A stretch of 64,000 bases of DNA. It comes from Rhizobacter sp. AJA081-3. Its GTDB lineage: Bacteria; Pseudomonadota; Gammaproteobacteria; Burkholderiales; Burkholderiaceae_C. Location of the stretch: positions 3,658,001 through 3,722,000 of the forward strand of contig NZ_CP059067.1 in assembly GCF_017795745.1 (NCBI RefSeq), written 5' to 3'. Every line of letters starts with the position of its first letter. The stretch's first letter is position 1. The notes below the pieces were generated by a model. The model had not been told where the DNA came from and searched no databases. It saw only the letters and a list, made by a program, of their open reading frames with translations. Of this stretch, positions 34,917 through 43,794 are shown in pieces. A program made the position numbers and the translations under genes.

Positions 34917-35522
34917 TCAGCGCAGCTTCGGCGCGGCCTCCGCGATCGCCGTCATCAGCTTCTTCAGCACGTCCGATGCGGCGCGGCGGGCGGACAGCGA
35001 GGTGTCGGCCTTGAACTCGTCGAACTCGGCCCGGCCTTCTCCGAACACCCGCAACTCGGTGATCGCATTGCCCTGCACGTCGCTGATCGTGCAGGTCAGG
35101 GCGATGGTGAACAGGGTCGGCGGCCAGGTCACCATGCTGGGCGAGGACGAAGTCGTCACGATGATCGGCGTGGCGAGGTAGTTCAGCCCCTGCTCCTTGA
35201 CCTTCGGGTCGGTCGGCCCGCTGACCCGCGTGACCTGAGAGAAGGATTCGGACAGCGCGATGTACAAGCCGGTCTCGAGGTCGCGATACGGGAAATAATT
35301 GACCTTGTCGCCGCCGCCGCCCGGCCCGGTGACCTCGCGCTGGCGGTCGGCATCGCTGATCGACAGGCCGATCTTCCGGTCGATCTTGGCCTTGCCGCTA
35401 CCGGCCAGGCTGGCGACGTCCGGACTCAGCGAGATCGGATGCGCGCAGCCGGTGACCAGCACCGCCAGCAACAGCCCGGCCGCGAGCGCGCACTTGCGCG
35501 CGAGGAACCGAAGCGCGCTCAC
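34917..35522 (-). CDS. Small lipoprotein, unknown function (second of a pair)
   Basis: 201 residues from a GTG that overlaps the upstream gene's stop (GTGA). The lipoprotein signal is LLLAVLVTGC. The mature part has glycine-rich SDADRQREVTGPGGGGDK and a C-terminal amphipathic helix (SARRAASDVLKKLMTAI). Family not recognised. It is convergent with hoxJ (3-bp gap), and no clear terminator hairpin is visible in the gap. Confidence 0.75.
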   Translation of the reverse strand: MSALRFLARKCALAAGLLLAVLVTGCAHPISLSPDVASLAGSGKAKIDRKIGLSISDADRQREVTGPGGGGDKVNYFPYRDLETGLYIALSESFSQVTRVSGPTDPKVKEQGLNYLATPIIVTTSSSPSMVTWPPTLFTIALTCTISDVQGNAITELRVFGEGRAEFDEFKADTSLSARRAASDVLKKLMTAIAEAAPKLR

Positions 35523-36085
35523 TTGATCGCCGCCTGGAAGTCGGCGTCCGCCAGCAGCTGGGAGACCAGCTTCTGCACGATCAGCGGGTACTGCTGCTGC
35601 GCCTTCGGGATGGCGATGCCACCGATGAATGACGATTCCCAGCTCGACTCGACTCGCTTGATCTTGTCGAATCGCTGCTGCCCGGCGTTCTTGACGATGA
35701 AGCGCGCCTCGATCTCGCCGCTGTTCGTCGAGATGCCGCCGGCGGCGATGTCATTCTTGAGCAGAAGACCGCTGATCTCGAGCTTGGAACTGGCATCCAG
35801 CTTGCCGGCCAGCACGAGTTCCTGGCGCAATGCGTCGGCCAAGTAGGCTGCATAGTCGCCACCTACGGGCGAGGCCATGCTCGAGCCGCGCAGGCTGATC
35901 GACTGGGCGCCGACGGCGCCGGGCTGGACGCTGAAGGCCCCCAGTGCCACCGGCGAGGCGGTCTTCTTGATCAGTTCGACGTTGTCCAGCGAAGGCTGGT
36001 AACGGGGCGCCTGCATGGCGCAGCCGCTCATCACGAGCACTGCGGCGACTGCCGCGACAAGACGGCAGCTACGGGGTTCGATCAC
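35519..36085 (-). CDS. Small lipoprotein, unknown function (first of a pair)
   Basis: 188 residues. I chose the GTG at 36085 because GAGGAGGAACC immediately precedes it; an earlier in-frame codon would add 15 charged residues before the signal peptide. The lipobox is VLVMSGC. The mature part has SISLRGSSMASPVGGDYAAY and LLLKNDIAAGGISTNSGEIE, which suggests a beta-rich domain related to its partner. Co-transcribed with the next lipoprotein. Confidence 0.75.
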   Translation of the reverse strand: MIEPRSCRLVAAVAAVLVMSGCAMQAPRYQPSLDNVELIKKTASPVALGAFSVQPGAVGAQSISLRGSSMASPVGGDYAAYLADALRQELVLAGKLDASSKLEISGLLLKNDIAAGGISTNSGEIEARFIVKNAGQQRFDKIKRVESSWESSFIGGIAIPKAQQQYPLIVQKLVSQLLADADFQAAIK

Positions 36086-36172
36086 GGTTCCTCCTCGGGT
36101 GGTTCTTGGTCGGTGCCCATCTGCGGGCATCGCAAAGATATCACCCGGATCGGGCGGCCGGGCTGCTCGCGA

Positions 36173-37150
36173 TCAGCTCTCGATCCTGATGTTGCCGTCC
36201 TTCACGACCTTGGCCCATTTCGCCATCTCGGAACGGATGAAGGCAGCGAACTTCTCGCTCGTGCCGCCGCCGTCTTCGGCGCCGTAGGTCTCGAGCTTCT
36301 CCTGCACGTCGGCCATCGCCAGCACCTTGTTGACGTCCTCGTTCATCCTCTGCGCGATCGGCGCTGGCAGCTTGCCCGGGCCGACCAGGCCGTACCAGGT
36401 GGTGGCCTCGAAGCCGGGGAAGCCCTGTTCCTCCATCGTCGGCACGCCCGGGTGGCCCTTGGCGCGCTTGGTGCGGGTCTGTGCGATGGCGATCACCTTG
36501 CCGCTCTTCACGTGCGGCGTGGCGGCGGTCATGGTCTCGAAGCTGTACTGGATCTGCCCGCCCATCAGGTCGGTGAGCAGCGGGCCGCTGCCCTTGTACG
36601 GCACGTGGATCGCATCGACTTTCGCCTGCAGCTTGAACGACTCCAGCGCAAGGTGCTGCGCCGAGCCGTTGCCCGCCGAGCCGAAACTCACCTGCCCTGG
36701 CTTGGCCCTGCACAGGGCGACGATGTCCTTCACCGTCTTCGCCTCCTCCTTCGGGTTGGCGATCAGCAGGTTGGGCGTGACACCGACCAGCACGATGGGC
36801 ACGAAGTCGCGTTCGACGTTGTAGTTCAGCTTGGGCTGCAGGCTGGGCGCCAGCGCATGGCTGTTGATGTGCGCCATCAGCAGCGTGGTGCCGTCGCTGG
36901 GCTGCTGCGCCACGTAGTCGGCGGCGAGCACGCCGGCGACGCCGGCCTTGGTCTCGACGATGACCTGCTGGTTCCACATCTGCGTGAGCTTGGTGGCGAC
37001 CACGCGCGCCAATGCATCGGTGCCGCCGCCCGGCGGGAAACCGACGACGATGCGGATCGGGCCGCTCGGCCAGAGCTGCGCGAAGACGCGCGGGGCGGCG
37101 AGCGTGGCGGCCACACCGGCGGTGGCCTTGAGGATCGAACGGCGTTGCAT
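36173..37150 (-). CDS. Bug/TctC-family periplasmic solute receptor
   Basis: 325 residues. A Tat- or Sec-type signal (MQRRSILKATAGVAATLAAPRVFA) is followed by the Bug signature IRIVVGFPPGGGTDALARVV and GSAGNGSAQHLALE, VPYKGSGPLLTDLMGGQIQ. Bug proteins bind carboxylates for tripartite tricarboxylate transporters or sensing. No TctAB partner is present, as is common in Burkholderiales. It lies 35 bp downstream of an aminotransferase gene, likely in one operon, so its ligand may be a related organic acid (inference). Confidence 0.9.
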   Translation of the reverse strand: MQRRSILKATAGVAATLAAPRVFAQLWPSGPIRIVVGFPPGGGTDALARVVATKLTQMWNQQVIVETKAGVAGVLAADYVAQQPSDGTTLLMAHINSHALAPSLQPKLNYNVERDFVPIVLVGVTPNLLIANPKEEAKTVKDIVALCRAKPGQVSFGSAGNGSAQHLALESFKLQAKVDAIHVPYKGSGPLLTDLMGGQIQYSFETMTAATPHVKSGKVIAIAQTRTKRAKGHPGVPTMEEQGFPGFEATTWYGLVGPGKLPAPIAQRMNEDVNKVLAMADVQEKLETYGAEDGGGTSEKFAAFIRSEMAKWAKVVKDGNIRIES

Positions 37151-37185
37151 GGGGGATGTCTCCTGCGTGGTGTTCTGTGGGGATT

Positions 37186-38427
37186 TCAGCTGGCGGCCTT
37201 CAACGGCTGTTGCTGCGAGTGCGACGCGAAGTACTCCATCGCCGCCTGCACGCCGCTGCCGGCCAGCGGCACGCCAGCGAGCTTCAGGCCCATCTCGACG
37301 CCGGCCAGCGCCGCCATCAGCGTCAGGTCGTTGCAGTCGCCGAGGTGGCCGATGCGGAACATGCGGCCCTTGACCTTGCCCAGGCCCGTGCCCAGCGACA
37401 GGTCGAAGCGTTCGTGGATCAGCTTGCGGATCGCGTCCGCATCCACGCCGGCCGGCGTGATGACGCCGGTGAGCACGGGCGAGTACACCGCCGCATCGGC
37501 GCACTGGATGGGCAGGCCCCAGGCGCGCACCGCACCGCGCACGCCCTCGGCCCAGCGCTCGTGGCGCGCGAACACGGCCTCGAGGCCCTGCTCGAGAATG
37601 ATGTCCAGCGCCTCGCTGAGACCGTAGAGCAGGTTGGTGTTGGGCGTGTAGGGCCAGTAGCCCGTCTTGTTCATCTCGACGATCTCGTCCCAGGCCCAGA
37701 AGCTGCGCGGCAGCCTGGCGCCCTGGCTGGCGGCGAGCGCCTTCGGCGACAGCGCGTTGAAGCTGATGCCCGGCGGCAGCATCAGGCCCTTCTGCGAGCC
37801 GCTGATGGTGACGTCCACGCCCCACTCGTCGTGGCGGTAGTCGGCGCAGGCCAGGCCGGAGATCGAGTCGACCAGCAGCAGCGCCGGGTGGCCGGCGGCG
37901 TCGATGGCGCGGCGCACGGCGGCAATGTCGCTGGTGACCCCCGTCGAGGTCTCGTTGTGCACCACGCAGACCGCCTTGATGGCGTGGCCGGCATCGGCGC
38001 GCAGGCGCTGCTCGATCAGCTCGGCCTGCACGCCGCGGCGCCAACTCCAGGGCAGCCCGGTGGCCGCATCGGTGCCCGGCACGGCGAGGAACTCGGGCTT
38101 CAGGCCGAGCCGCTCGGCGAGCTTCTTCCACAGCGTGGCGAAGTGGCCGGTCTCGAACATCAGCACGGCGTCGCCGGGGCTCAGCGTGTTGACGAGCGCC
38201 GCCTCCCAGGCGCCGGTGCCCGAGGCCGGGTAGATGGCCACCGGATGGCGGGTGCGGAAGATCTGCTGCGTGCCGGCGAGCACCTTCAGGCCGAGCTTTC
38301 CGAACTCCGGCCCGCGGTGGTCGATGGTGGGCAGGCTCATGGCCCGCAACACGCGGTCAGGCACCGGGCTCGGGCCGGGGATCTGCAGGAAGTGGCGGCC
38401 GCTGGGATGCTGGTCGAGGGGGATCAT
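37186..38427 (-). CDS. PLP-dependent serine/alanine--glyoxylate aminotransferase family
   Basis: 413 residues from the ATG preceded by AGGAGCG; an in-frame upstream ATG has no RBS. IPGPSPVPDRVLRAMSLPTI and HRGPEFGKLGLKVLAGTQQI start the fold; the PLP lysine lies in ISGSQKGLMLPPGIS. These are typical of class V aminotransferases of the AGXT/SgaA group, which convert glyoxylate plus Ser or Ala to Gly. The adjacent divergent GntR regulator and 2-hydroxyacid dehydrogenase support a glycolate/glyoxylate pathway. The exact amino donor is unresolved. Confidence 0.88.
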   Translation of the reverse strand: MIPLDQHPSGRHFLQIPGPSPVPDRVLRAMSLPTIDHRGPEFGKLGLKVLAGTQQIFRTRHPVAIYPASGTGAWEAALVNTLSPGDAVLMFETGHFATLWKKLAERLGLKPEFLAVPGTDAATGLPWSWRRGVQAELIEQRLRADAGHAIKAVCVVHNETSTGVTSDIAAVRRAIDAAGHPALLLVDSISGLACADYRHDEWGVDVTISGSQKGLMLPPGISFNALSPKALAASQGARLPRSFWAWDEIVEMNKTGYWPYTPNTNLLYGLSEALDIILEQGLEAVFARHERWAEGVRGAVRAWGLPIQCADAAVYSPVLTGVITPAGVDADAIRKLIHERFDLSLGTGLGKVKGRMFRIGHLGDCNDLTLMAALAGVEMGLKLAGVPLAGSGVQAAMEYFASHSQQQPLKAAS

Positions 38428-38452
38428 GGAGCGCTCCTGGAAGCTTTCAGTT

Positions 38453-38468
38453 TTGCATACAAAATGCA
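38453..38468. promoter_or_regulatory. Candidate GntR/FCD operator 1
   Basis: TTGCATACAA (38453-38462) matches the FadR/VanR-type core TTGTATACAA at nine of ten positions. It overlaps the inverted repeat TGCAT-N5-ATGCA (38454-38468). It lies between the aminotransferase and the divergent GntR gene. Confidence 0.55.
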
Positions 38469-38516
38469 TTTGTCAAGCGAATTGGCCCTATAGTACCGGG
38501 AAAGCGCTGCCGCCGA

Positions 38517-38527
38517 TTGCATACCAA
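38517..38527. promoter_or_regulatory. Candidate GntR/FCD operator 2
   Basis: TTGCATACCAA repeats the TTGCATAC core of operator 1 exactly 64 bp away (about six helical turns), placing both sites on one DNA face. It ends 3 bp before the regulator's ATG, suitable for autorepression. Confidence 0.45.
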
Positions 38528-38530
38528 GCC

Positions 38531-39223
38531 ATGGCTGAGATCATTTCCATTCCCCGTCAGGTGCTCCACCAGGAGGTCGCGGTGCGGCTGCGCCAGCGCA
38601 TCGTCGAAGGCCAGATCGCGCCCGGCGCCAAGCTCAACGAGCGTGAGCTGAGCGAGCTGCTGAACGTGTCGCGCACGCCGCTGCGCGAGGCGCTGAAGAT
38701 GCTCGCCGCCGAGGGGCTGGTCGAGCTGCTGCCCAATCGAGGCGCGGTGGTGGCGCAGATGTCGGCGCAGGACGTGGCCGACACCTTCGAGGTGATCGCC
38801 GGGCTCGAAGGCCAGTCGGGCGAGCTCGCCGCGCAGCGCATCACCGAGGCCGAGCTGGCCGAGATCCGCGCGCTGCACTTCGAGATGATGGCCGCCTTCA
38901 CGCGGCGCGACCTGCCCACCTACTACCGCATCAACGCGCAGATCCACACGCTGATCAACGCGGCGGCGCGCAACCCGGTGCTCGCGCAGACCTGGCGCAA
39001 CGTCAACGCCCGACTGCAAGCGCTGCGCTTTCGTTCCAACTTCGACGAAGCGAAGTGGAAGCGTGCCGTGAAGGAGCACGAACGCATGGTCGAGCTGCTC
39101 GGCGCGCGCGATGCGGCCGGCCTGCGCGCCCTGCTGATCGAGCACCTGATGCACAAGCGCGATGCCGTGCTGGAGCTGATGAAGAACGGCCAGCTCGACG
39201 CCGGCGCCAAGGTGAGAGCATGA
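38531..39223 (+). CDS. GntR-family (FCD) transcriptional regulator
   Basis: 230 residues. The winged HTH (LRQRIVEGQIAPGAKLNERE and LLNVSRTPLREALKMLAAEG) precedes the all-helical FCD ligand domain with metal/ligand residues in DTFEVIAGLEGQ and INAQIHTLINAAARNP. FCD regulators such as LldR, GlcC and VanR sense small carboxylates. The neighbouring genes suggest glyoxylate, glycolate or a 2-hydroxyacid as effector. Two TTGCATAC sites occur in the shared promoter region. It overlaps the dehydrogenase start (ATGA). Confidence 0.92.
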   Translation: MAEIISIPRQVLHQEVAVRLRQRIVEGQIAPGAKLNERELSELLNVSRTPLREALKMLAAEGLVELLPNRGAVVAQMSAQDVADTFEVIAGLEGQSGELAAQRITEAELAEIRALHFEMMAAFTRRDLPTYYRINAQIHTLINAAARNPVLAQTWRNVNARLQALRFRSNFDEAKWKRAVKEHERMVELLGARDAAGLRALLIEHLMHKRDAVLELMKNGQLDAGAKVRA

Positions 39224-42222
39224 ACGCGCCGCTGCCTCCCGGCGTGCTGACCGACCAGGCCGAGCTGGCACGGCGGCTCGCGCGCGAGACCGAAGGCGAG
39301 GTGCTGTTCGACATCGCCTCGCGCGGTCGCTACGCCACCGACGCCTCGATCTATCAGGCGATGCCGATTGGCGTGTTCGTGCCGAAGACACAGCGCGACG
39401 TGGCGATCGCGCTGCAGCTGGCGCGCGAGATGGGCGCCCCGCTGTTGCCGCGCGGTGGCGGCACCTCGCAATGCGGCCAGACCACCGGTGCGGCGCTGGT
39501 GATCGACTTCAGCAAGCACCTGCGCAAGCTGCTCTCGCTCGACATAGACGCACGGCGCACGCAGGTCGAGCCCGGCATGGTGCTCGACCACCTGAACGCG
39601 CAGCTGAAACCGCACGGCCTGTGGTACCCGGTGGACGTGTCGACCAGCGCGCAGGCCACGCTGGGTGGCATGGCCGGCAACAACTCCTGCGGCAGCCGCA
39701 GCATCGCCTACGGCAACATGGTGCACAACGTCGCCGGCATCGAGGCCTGGCTGGCCGACGGCAGCGAGCTGGCCTTCGGGCCGCTGGCCACGCTGGGCCC
39801 GAAGGAACGCGCCATCGCCGACTTCGTGCGCGGCCTGGCCGAGACGCTGGCCCCCGAGATCGACGCGAACTGGCCGACGGTGATGCGCCGCGTCGCCGGC
39901 TACAACCTCGACATCTTCCGGCCCAGGAGCGAGCGGCCCTACACGGCCGACGGCAGCGTCAACCTCGCGCACCTGCTGGTGGGCGCCGAGGGCACGCTGG
40001 CGCTGACGAAGAGCCTGACGCTGCAGCTCAGCGCCCTTCCGCGCGCCAAGGTGCTGGGCGTCGTCAACTTCGCCAGCTTCCACACCGCGATGGACTCGGC
40101 GCAGCACATCGTCAAGCTCGGCCCCACCGCAGTGGAGCTGGTCGATCGCACGATGATCGAACTGTCGCGCACCAACCCGGCGTTCCGGCCGGTGATCGAG
40201 GCGGCGCTGATCGCTGTCGGGGGAAAGTCGCCCGAGGCGATCCTGCTCGTCGAGTTCAGCGGCGACGACCGCAGTGCGCTGCTGAAGCAGCTGCAGGCGT
40301 TGGTGGAGCTGATGGGCGACCTCGGCCTGCCCGGCAGCGTGGTCGAGATGCCCGACGAAGGCCCGCAGAAGGCGCTGTGGGAAGTGCGCAAGGCCGGCCT
40401 GAACATCATGATGAGCCTGAAGGGCGACGGCAAGCCGGTCAGCTTCATCGAAGATTGCGCGGTGCCGCTGGTTCACCTGGCCGAGTACACCGATGCGCTG
40501 ACCGAGGTGTTCCGCCGCCACGGCACACGTGGAACCTGGTATGCCCATGCCTCGGTGGGCACGCTGCACGTGCGGCCCATCCTCGACATGCGGCGCGACG
40601 GCGCCATGCGCATGCGCGCCATCGCCGAAGAAGCCGCCGCGCTGGTGCGAAAGTACAAGGGCGCCTACAGCGGCGAGCATGGCGACGGCCTGTGCCGCGG
40701 CGAGTGGATCGGCTGGCAGTTCGGCGCGAGGATCGACGACGCCTTCCGCGCCATCAAGCAGGAGCTCGACCCGGCGAACCTGTTCAACCCCGGCAAGATC
40801 GTCGACCCGCCGAAGATGGACGATCCGCGGCTGTTCCGCTTCCCGCCGACGTACCGGACCATCCCGCTCAGGCCCGTGCTCGACTGGTCGGCCTGGGACG
40901 TCCAGAACGACCCCGCCACCGAGACCACCACCGCGCCGGGCAGCGGCGGCGACCCCACCGGCGGCCTGGCGAAGGCCGTCGAGATGTGCAACAACAACGG
41001 CCACTGCCGCAAGTTCGACGCCGGCACGATGTGCCCGAGCTACCGCGTCACGCGCGACGAGCAGCACCTCACACGCGGCCGCGCCAACACGCTGCGCCTG
41101 GCCTTGTCGGGCCAGCTCGGCGGCGAGTCGCTCGACGGCGAGGCGGTGAAGGCCGCGCTCGACCTGTGCGTCGGCTGCAAGGGCTGCAAGCGCGACTGCC
41201 CGACCGGCGTGGACATGTCACGCATGAAGATCGAGGCGACTGCAGCATACAAGGCGCGCCACGGCCACACGCTGCGCGACCGCGTGATCGCGCACCTGCC
41301 ACGTTATGCGCGCTGGGCAAGCCGGGTGCCGGGGCTGCTGAACCTGCGCAACCGGGTGCCGGCGCTCGCCGAACTGTCCGAGCGCTGGCTCGGCCTGGCA
41401 GCCGCGCGCAGCCTGCCGCGCTGGCGGCGCGACAACCTGCGCCGCAGTGCGCCGTCGTACCACCTGGCCAGTGCCGCAGAAGTGATTGCCGCCGACAAGG
41501 CGGTGGTGTTGTGGGTCGACACCTTCAACGGTGCCTTCGAGACGGAGAACGCTCGCGACGCCGTGCGCGTGCTGCAGGCGGCCGGCTACGCGGTGCACGT
41601 GCCGGGCCTGAGCGGCGAACCGCTGTGCTGCGGCCGCACCTACCTCGCCACCGGCATGGCCGATGAGGCGAAGGCGCAGGCCGGCGCACTGGTCGCAGCC
41701 CTGCGTCCGTTCGCCGAACGCGGCATCGCGGTCGTCGGTCTGGAGCCCTCGTGCCTGCTCACGCTGCGCGACGAGGCGCTGGCGATGGGCCTGGGCGAGG
41801 CGGCCCCGATCGTCGCGGCACAGGCGCTGACCTTCGAGGAGTTCCTCGCCCGCGAGGCTCGCGCCGGCCGCTTCGCGCCTTCGCTGTCGCCGGCCAACCG
41901 GCCGATGCGCGTGCATGGACATTGCCACCAGAAGGCCTTCGGCGTGATGCAGCCTGTGCTGGAGGTGCTGCGCCTGATTCCCGGCGCGAAGCCCGAGCTG
42001 ATCGAGTCCTCGTGCTGCGGCATGGCCGGCAGTTTCGGCTACGAGGCCGAGCACCATGCGGTGTCGATGCAGATGGCCGAGCTCTCGCTGCTGCCGGCCG
42101 TGCGCGCCGCCGGCGACGCCTGGATCGTGGCCGACGGTGCCAGCTGCCGGCACCAGATCGCAGACGGCACGGGCCGCGAGTCGCTGCACGTGGCTCGTGT
42201 GCTGGCGGCCCATCTGGTTTGA
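39220..42222 (+). CDS. FAD-linked 2-hydroxyacid dehydrogenase fused to an Fe-S/CCG domain (YdiJ-like)
   Basis: 1000 residues. The PCMH FAD domain has LPRGGGTSQCGQTTG and DVSTSAQATLGGMAGNNSCG. FAD-oxidase_C follows, with the family motif YSGEHGDGLCRGEW. Two ferredoxin-like cluster motifs come next (CNNNGHCRKFDAGTMCP and CVGCKGCKRDCPTG). Cys-rich CCG repeats close the protein (GEPLCCGRTY and ESSCCGMAGSFGYEAEHH). E. coli YdiJ (1018 residues) is a D-2-hydroxyglutarate dehydrogenase; GlcDF-type glycolate oxidase is the alternative. Membrane-associated electron transfer to quinone is likely. It is coupled to the GntR gene. Confidence 0.9.
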   Translation: MNAPLPPGVLTDQAELARRLARETEGEVLFDIASRGRYATDASIYQAMPIGVFVPKTQRDVAIALQLAREMGAPLLPRGGGTSQCGQTTGAALVIDFSKHLRKLLSLDIDARRTQVEPGMVLDHLNAQLKPHGLWYPVDVSTSAQATLGGMAGNNSCGSRSIAYGNMVHNVAGIEAWLADGSELAFGPLATLGPKERAIADFVRGLAETLAPEIDANWPTVMRRVAGYNLDIFRPRSERPYTADGSVNLAHLLVGAEGTLALTKSLTLQLSALPRAKVLGVVNFASFHTAMDSAQHIVKLGPTAVELVDRTMIELSRTNPAFRPVIEAALIAVGGKSPEAILLVEFSGDDRSALLKQLQALVELMGDLGLPGSVVEMPDEGPQKALWEVRKAGLNIMMSLKGDGKPVSFIEDCAVPLVHLAEYTDALTEVFRRHGTRGTWYAHASVGTLHVRPILDMRRDGAMRMRAIAEEAAALVRKYKGAYSGEHGDGLCRGEWIGWQFGARIDDAFRAIKQELDPANLFNPGKIVDPPKMDDPRLFRFPPTYRTIPLRPVLDWSAWDVQNDPATETTTAPGSGGDPTGGLAKAVEMCNNNGHCRKFDAGTMCPSYRVTRDEQHLTRGRANTLRLALSGQLGGESLDGEAVKAALDLCVGCKGCKRDCPTGVDMSRMKIEATAAYKARHGHTLRDRVIAHLPRYARWASRVPGLLNLRNRVPALAELSERWLGLAAARSLPRWRRDNLRRSAPSYHLASAAEVIAADKAVVLWVDTFNGAFETENARDAVRVLQAAGYAVHVPGLSGEPLCCGRTYLATGMADEAKAQAGALVAALRPFAERGIAVVGLEPSCLLTLRDEALAMGLGEAAPIVAAQALTFEEFLAREARAGRFAPSLSPANRPMRVHGHCHQKAFGVMQPVLEVLRLIPGAKPELIESSCCGMAGSFGYEAEHHAVSMQMAELSLLPAVRAAGDAWIVADGASCRHQIADGTGRESLHVARVLAAHLV

Positions 42223-42336
42223 TCTGACGCATCCGACCCCGCAACTGCGAGGGGCTTACGTAGTTTCCGCCATGCAGGAGGTCGACACGCTGACCACAAT
42301 CGCGCTGTCCGAACCTGACCCCTGCAAGGAGTAACC

Positions 42337-43308
42337 ATGAAGCGCCTGATGACGGCCATGCTGGCCACCCTGACCGTGACGGCCGCCATGGCCGAATACC
42401 CGGAGAAGCCGATCACCATCGTCGTGCCCTTTGCCGCGGGCGGGCCGACCGACAAGGTGGCGCGCGACCTGGCCGAGGCGCTGCGCAAGCCCCTGCCCAA
42501 CGCGACCATCGTGATCGACAACACCGGCGGCGCCGGGGGCACGCTCGGCGCGGCCAAGGTCGCGCGCGCCCCGAACGACGGCTACACGCTGCTGCTGCAC
42601 CACATCGGCATGGCGACCGCGCCGTCGCTCTACCGCTCGCTGTCGTACAAGACGCTCGAGGACTTCGAGTACGTCGGCATGATCAACGAGGTGCCGATGA
42701 CCGTGATCGGCAAGCCCACGCTGCCGGCCAACAACTGGGCCGAGCTGATGAAGTGGCTGGAGGCCAACAAGGGCAAGATCAACCTGGCCAACGCCGGCCT
42801 GGGCGCGGCCTCGCATCTGTGCGGCCTGCTGTTCCAGCAGAGCTTGAAGATCGACATGCAGACGGTGCCCTACAAGGGCACCGCACCGGCCATGAACGAC
42901 CTGCTCGGCGGCCAGGTCGACCTGATGTGCGACCAGACCACCAACACCACCGGCCAGATCGAGGCCGGCAAGGTGAAGGCCTTCGCGGTGACGACCAGCA
43001 AGCGCCTGACCACGCCGGCGCTGGCCAAGCTGCCGACGCTGGACGAGAGCGGCCTGAAGGGCTTCAACGTGTCGATCTGGCACGGCCTGTACGCGCCCAA
43101 GGGCACGCCCAAGCCGGTGATCGACAAGCTCAACACCGCCCTGAAGGCGGCGCTGAAGGATCCCGAGTTCATCAAGCGCGAGGAAGCGCTGGGCGCCGTG
43201 GTGGTGAGCGACGCACGCGTCAACCCGGCCGAGCACAAGAAGTTCGTCGAGGCCGAGATCAACAAGTGGGCCCCGGTCATCAAGGCCGCTGGCCAGTACG
43301 CTGACTGA
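42337..43308 (+). CDS. Bug/TctC-family periplasmic solute receptor
   Basis: 323 residues. The signal peptide ends TAAMA|EYP. Family motifs: ITIVVPFAAGGPTDKVARDL, HHIGMATAPSLY, NLANAGLGAASHLCG and VPYKGTAPAMNDLLGGQVDL. It differs from the first Bug receptor of this window in its pocket residues and is not an adjacent duplicate. It is 114 bp downstream of the dehydrogenase and followed by a strong terminator. Ligand unknown; a 2-hydroxy- or oxo-acid is a reasonable guess from context. Confidence 0.9.
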   Translation: MKRLMTAMLATLTVTAAMAEYPEKPITIVVPFAAGGPTDKVARDLAEALRKPLPNATIVIDNTGGAGGTLGAAKVARAPNDGYTLLLHHIGMATAPSLYRSLSYKTLEDFEYVGMINEVPMTVIGKPTLPANNWAELMKWLEANKGKINLANAGLGAASHLCGLLFQQSLKIDMQTVPYKGTAPAMNDLLGGQVDLMCDQTTNTTGQIEAGKVKAFAVTTSKRLTTPALAKLPTLDESGLKGFNVSIWHGLYAPKGTPKPVIDKLNTALKAALKDPEFIKREEALGAVVVSDARVNPAEHKKFVEAEINKWAPVIKAAGQYAD

Positions 43309-43326
43309 CCCTGCTCGTTCGACTGG

Positions 43327-43351
43327 AAGGCCGCCCACGGGCGGCCTTTTT
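43327..43351 (+). terminator. Intrinsic terminator after the Bug receptor gene
   Basis: Perfect 8-bp stem GGCCGCCC-AC-GGGCGGCC (43329-43346), preceded by AA and followed by TTTTT. The T-run's last base is the first base of the convergent dtd stop codon. Confidence 0.88.
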
Positions 43352-43794
43352 CATGCCCGCAACGTGATCGGAATGGTCACCGGCCCGTCGTTGACGAGGT
43401 GCACCTGCATGTCGGCGCCGAACTCGCCGCACTCGACCTGCGGGTGCGAGGCACGCGCGGTGGCCAGCACGCGTTCGTAGAGCCGCCGGCCGAGTTCGGG
43501 GCCGGCCGCGGCGCTGAAGCCGGGCCGGTTGCCGCTGGAGACATCGGCTGCGAGCGTGAACTGGCTGACCACCAGCAGGCCGCCGCCGATGTCGGCGACG
43601 CTGCGGTTCATCTTGCCGGCTTCGTCGGCGAAGATGCGCAGCTTCAGAACCTTGGCGACGAGCTTGTCGGCGATGGCGTCGTTGTCGTCCGGCTCGGCGC
43701 AGACCAGCATCAACAGCCCTGGCCCGATGGCGCCGATGACCCGGCCTCCGACTTCGACGCGCGCCGAGCTCACACGTTGCAGCAGCGATATCAA
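43351..43794 (-). CDS. dtd: D-aminoacyl-tRNA deacylase
   Basis: 147 residues. It begins at a TTG giving [10 protein letters not shown], the standard Dtd N-terminus; GAAGGACC is upstream. Catalytic/cross-subunit motifs [18 protein letters not shown] and the Gly-cisPro-type segment DGPVTIPI are present. It removes D-amino acids (and Gly from tRNA-Ala) and acts as a homodimer. The start overlaps the upstream transporter stop as TTGA. Confidence 0.95.
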   Translation of the reverse strand: MISLLQRVSSARVEVGGRVIGAIGPGLLMLVCAEPDDNDAIADKLVAKVLKLRIFADEAGKMNRSVADIGGGLLVVSQFTLAADVSSGNRPGFSAAAGPELGRRLYERVLATARASHPQVECGEFGADMQVHLVNDGPVTIPITLRA

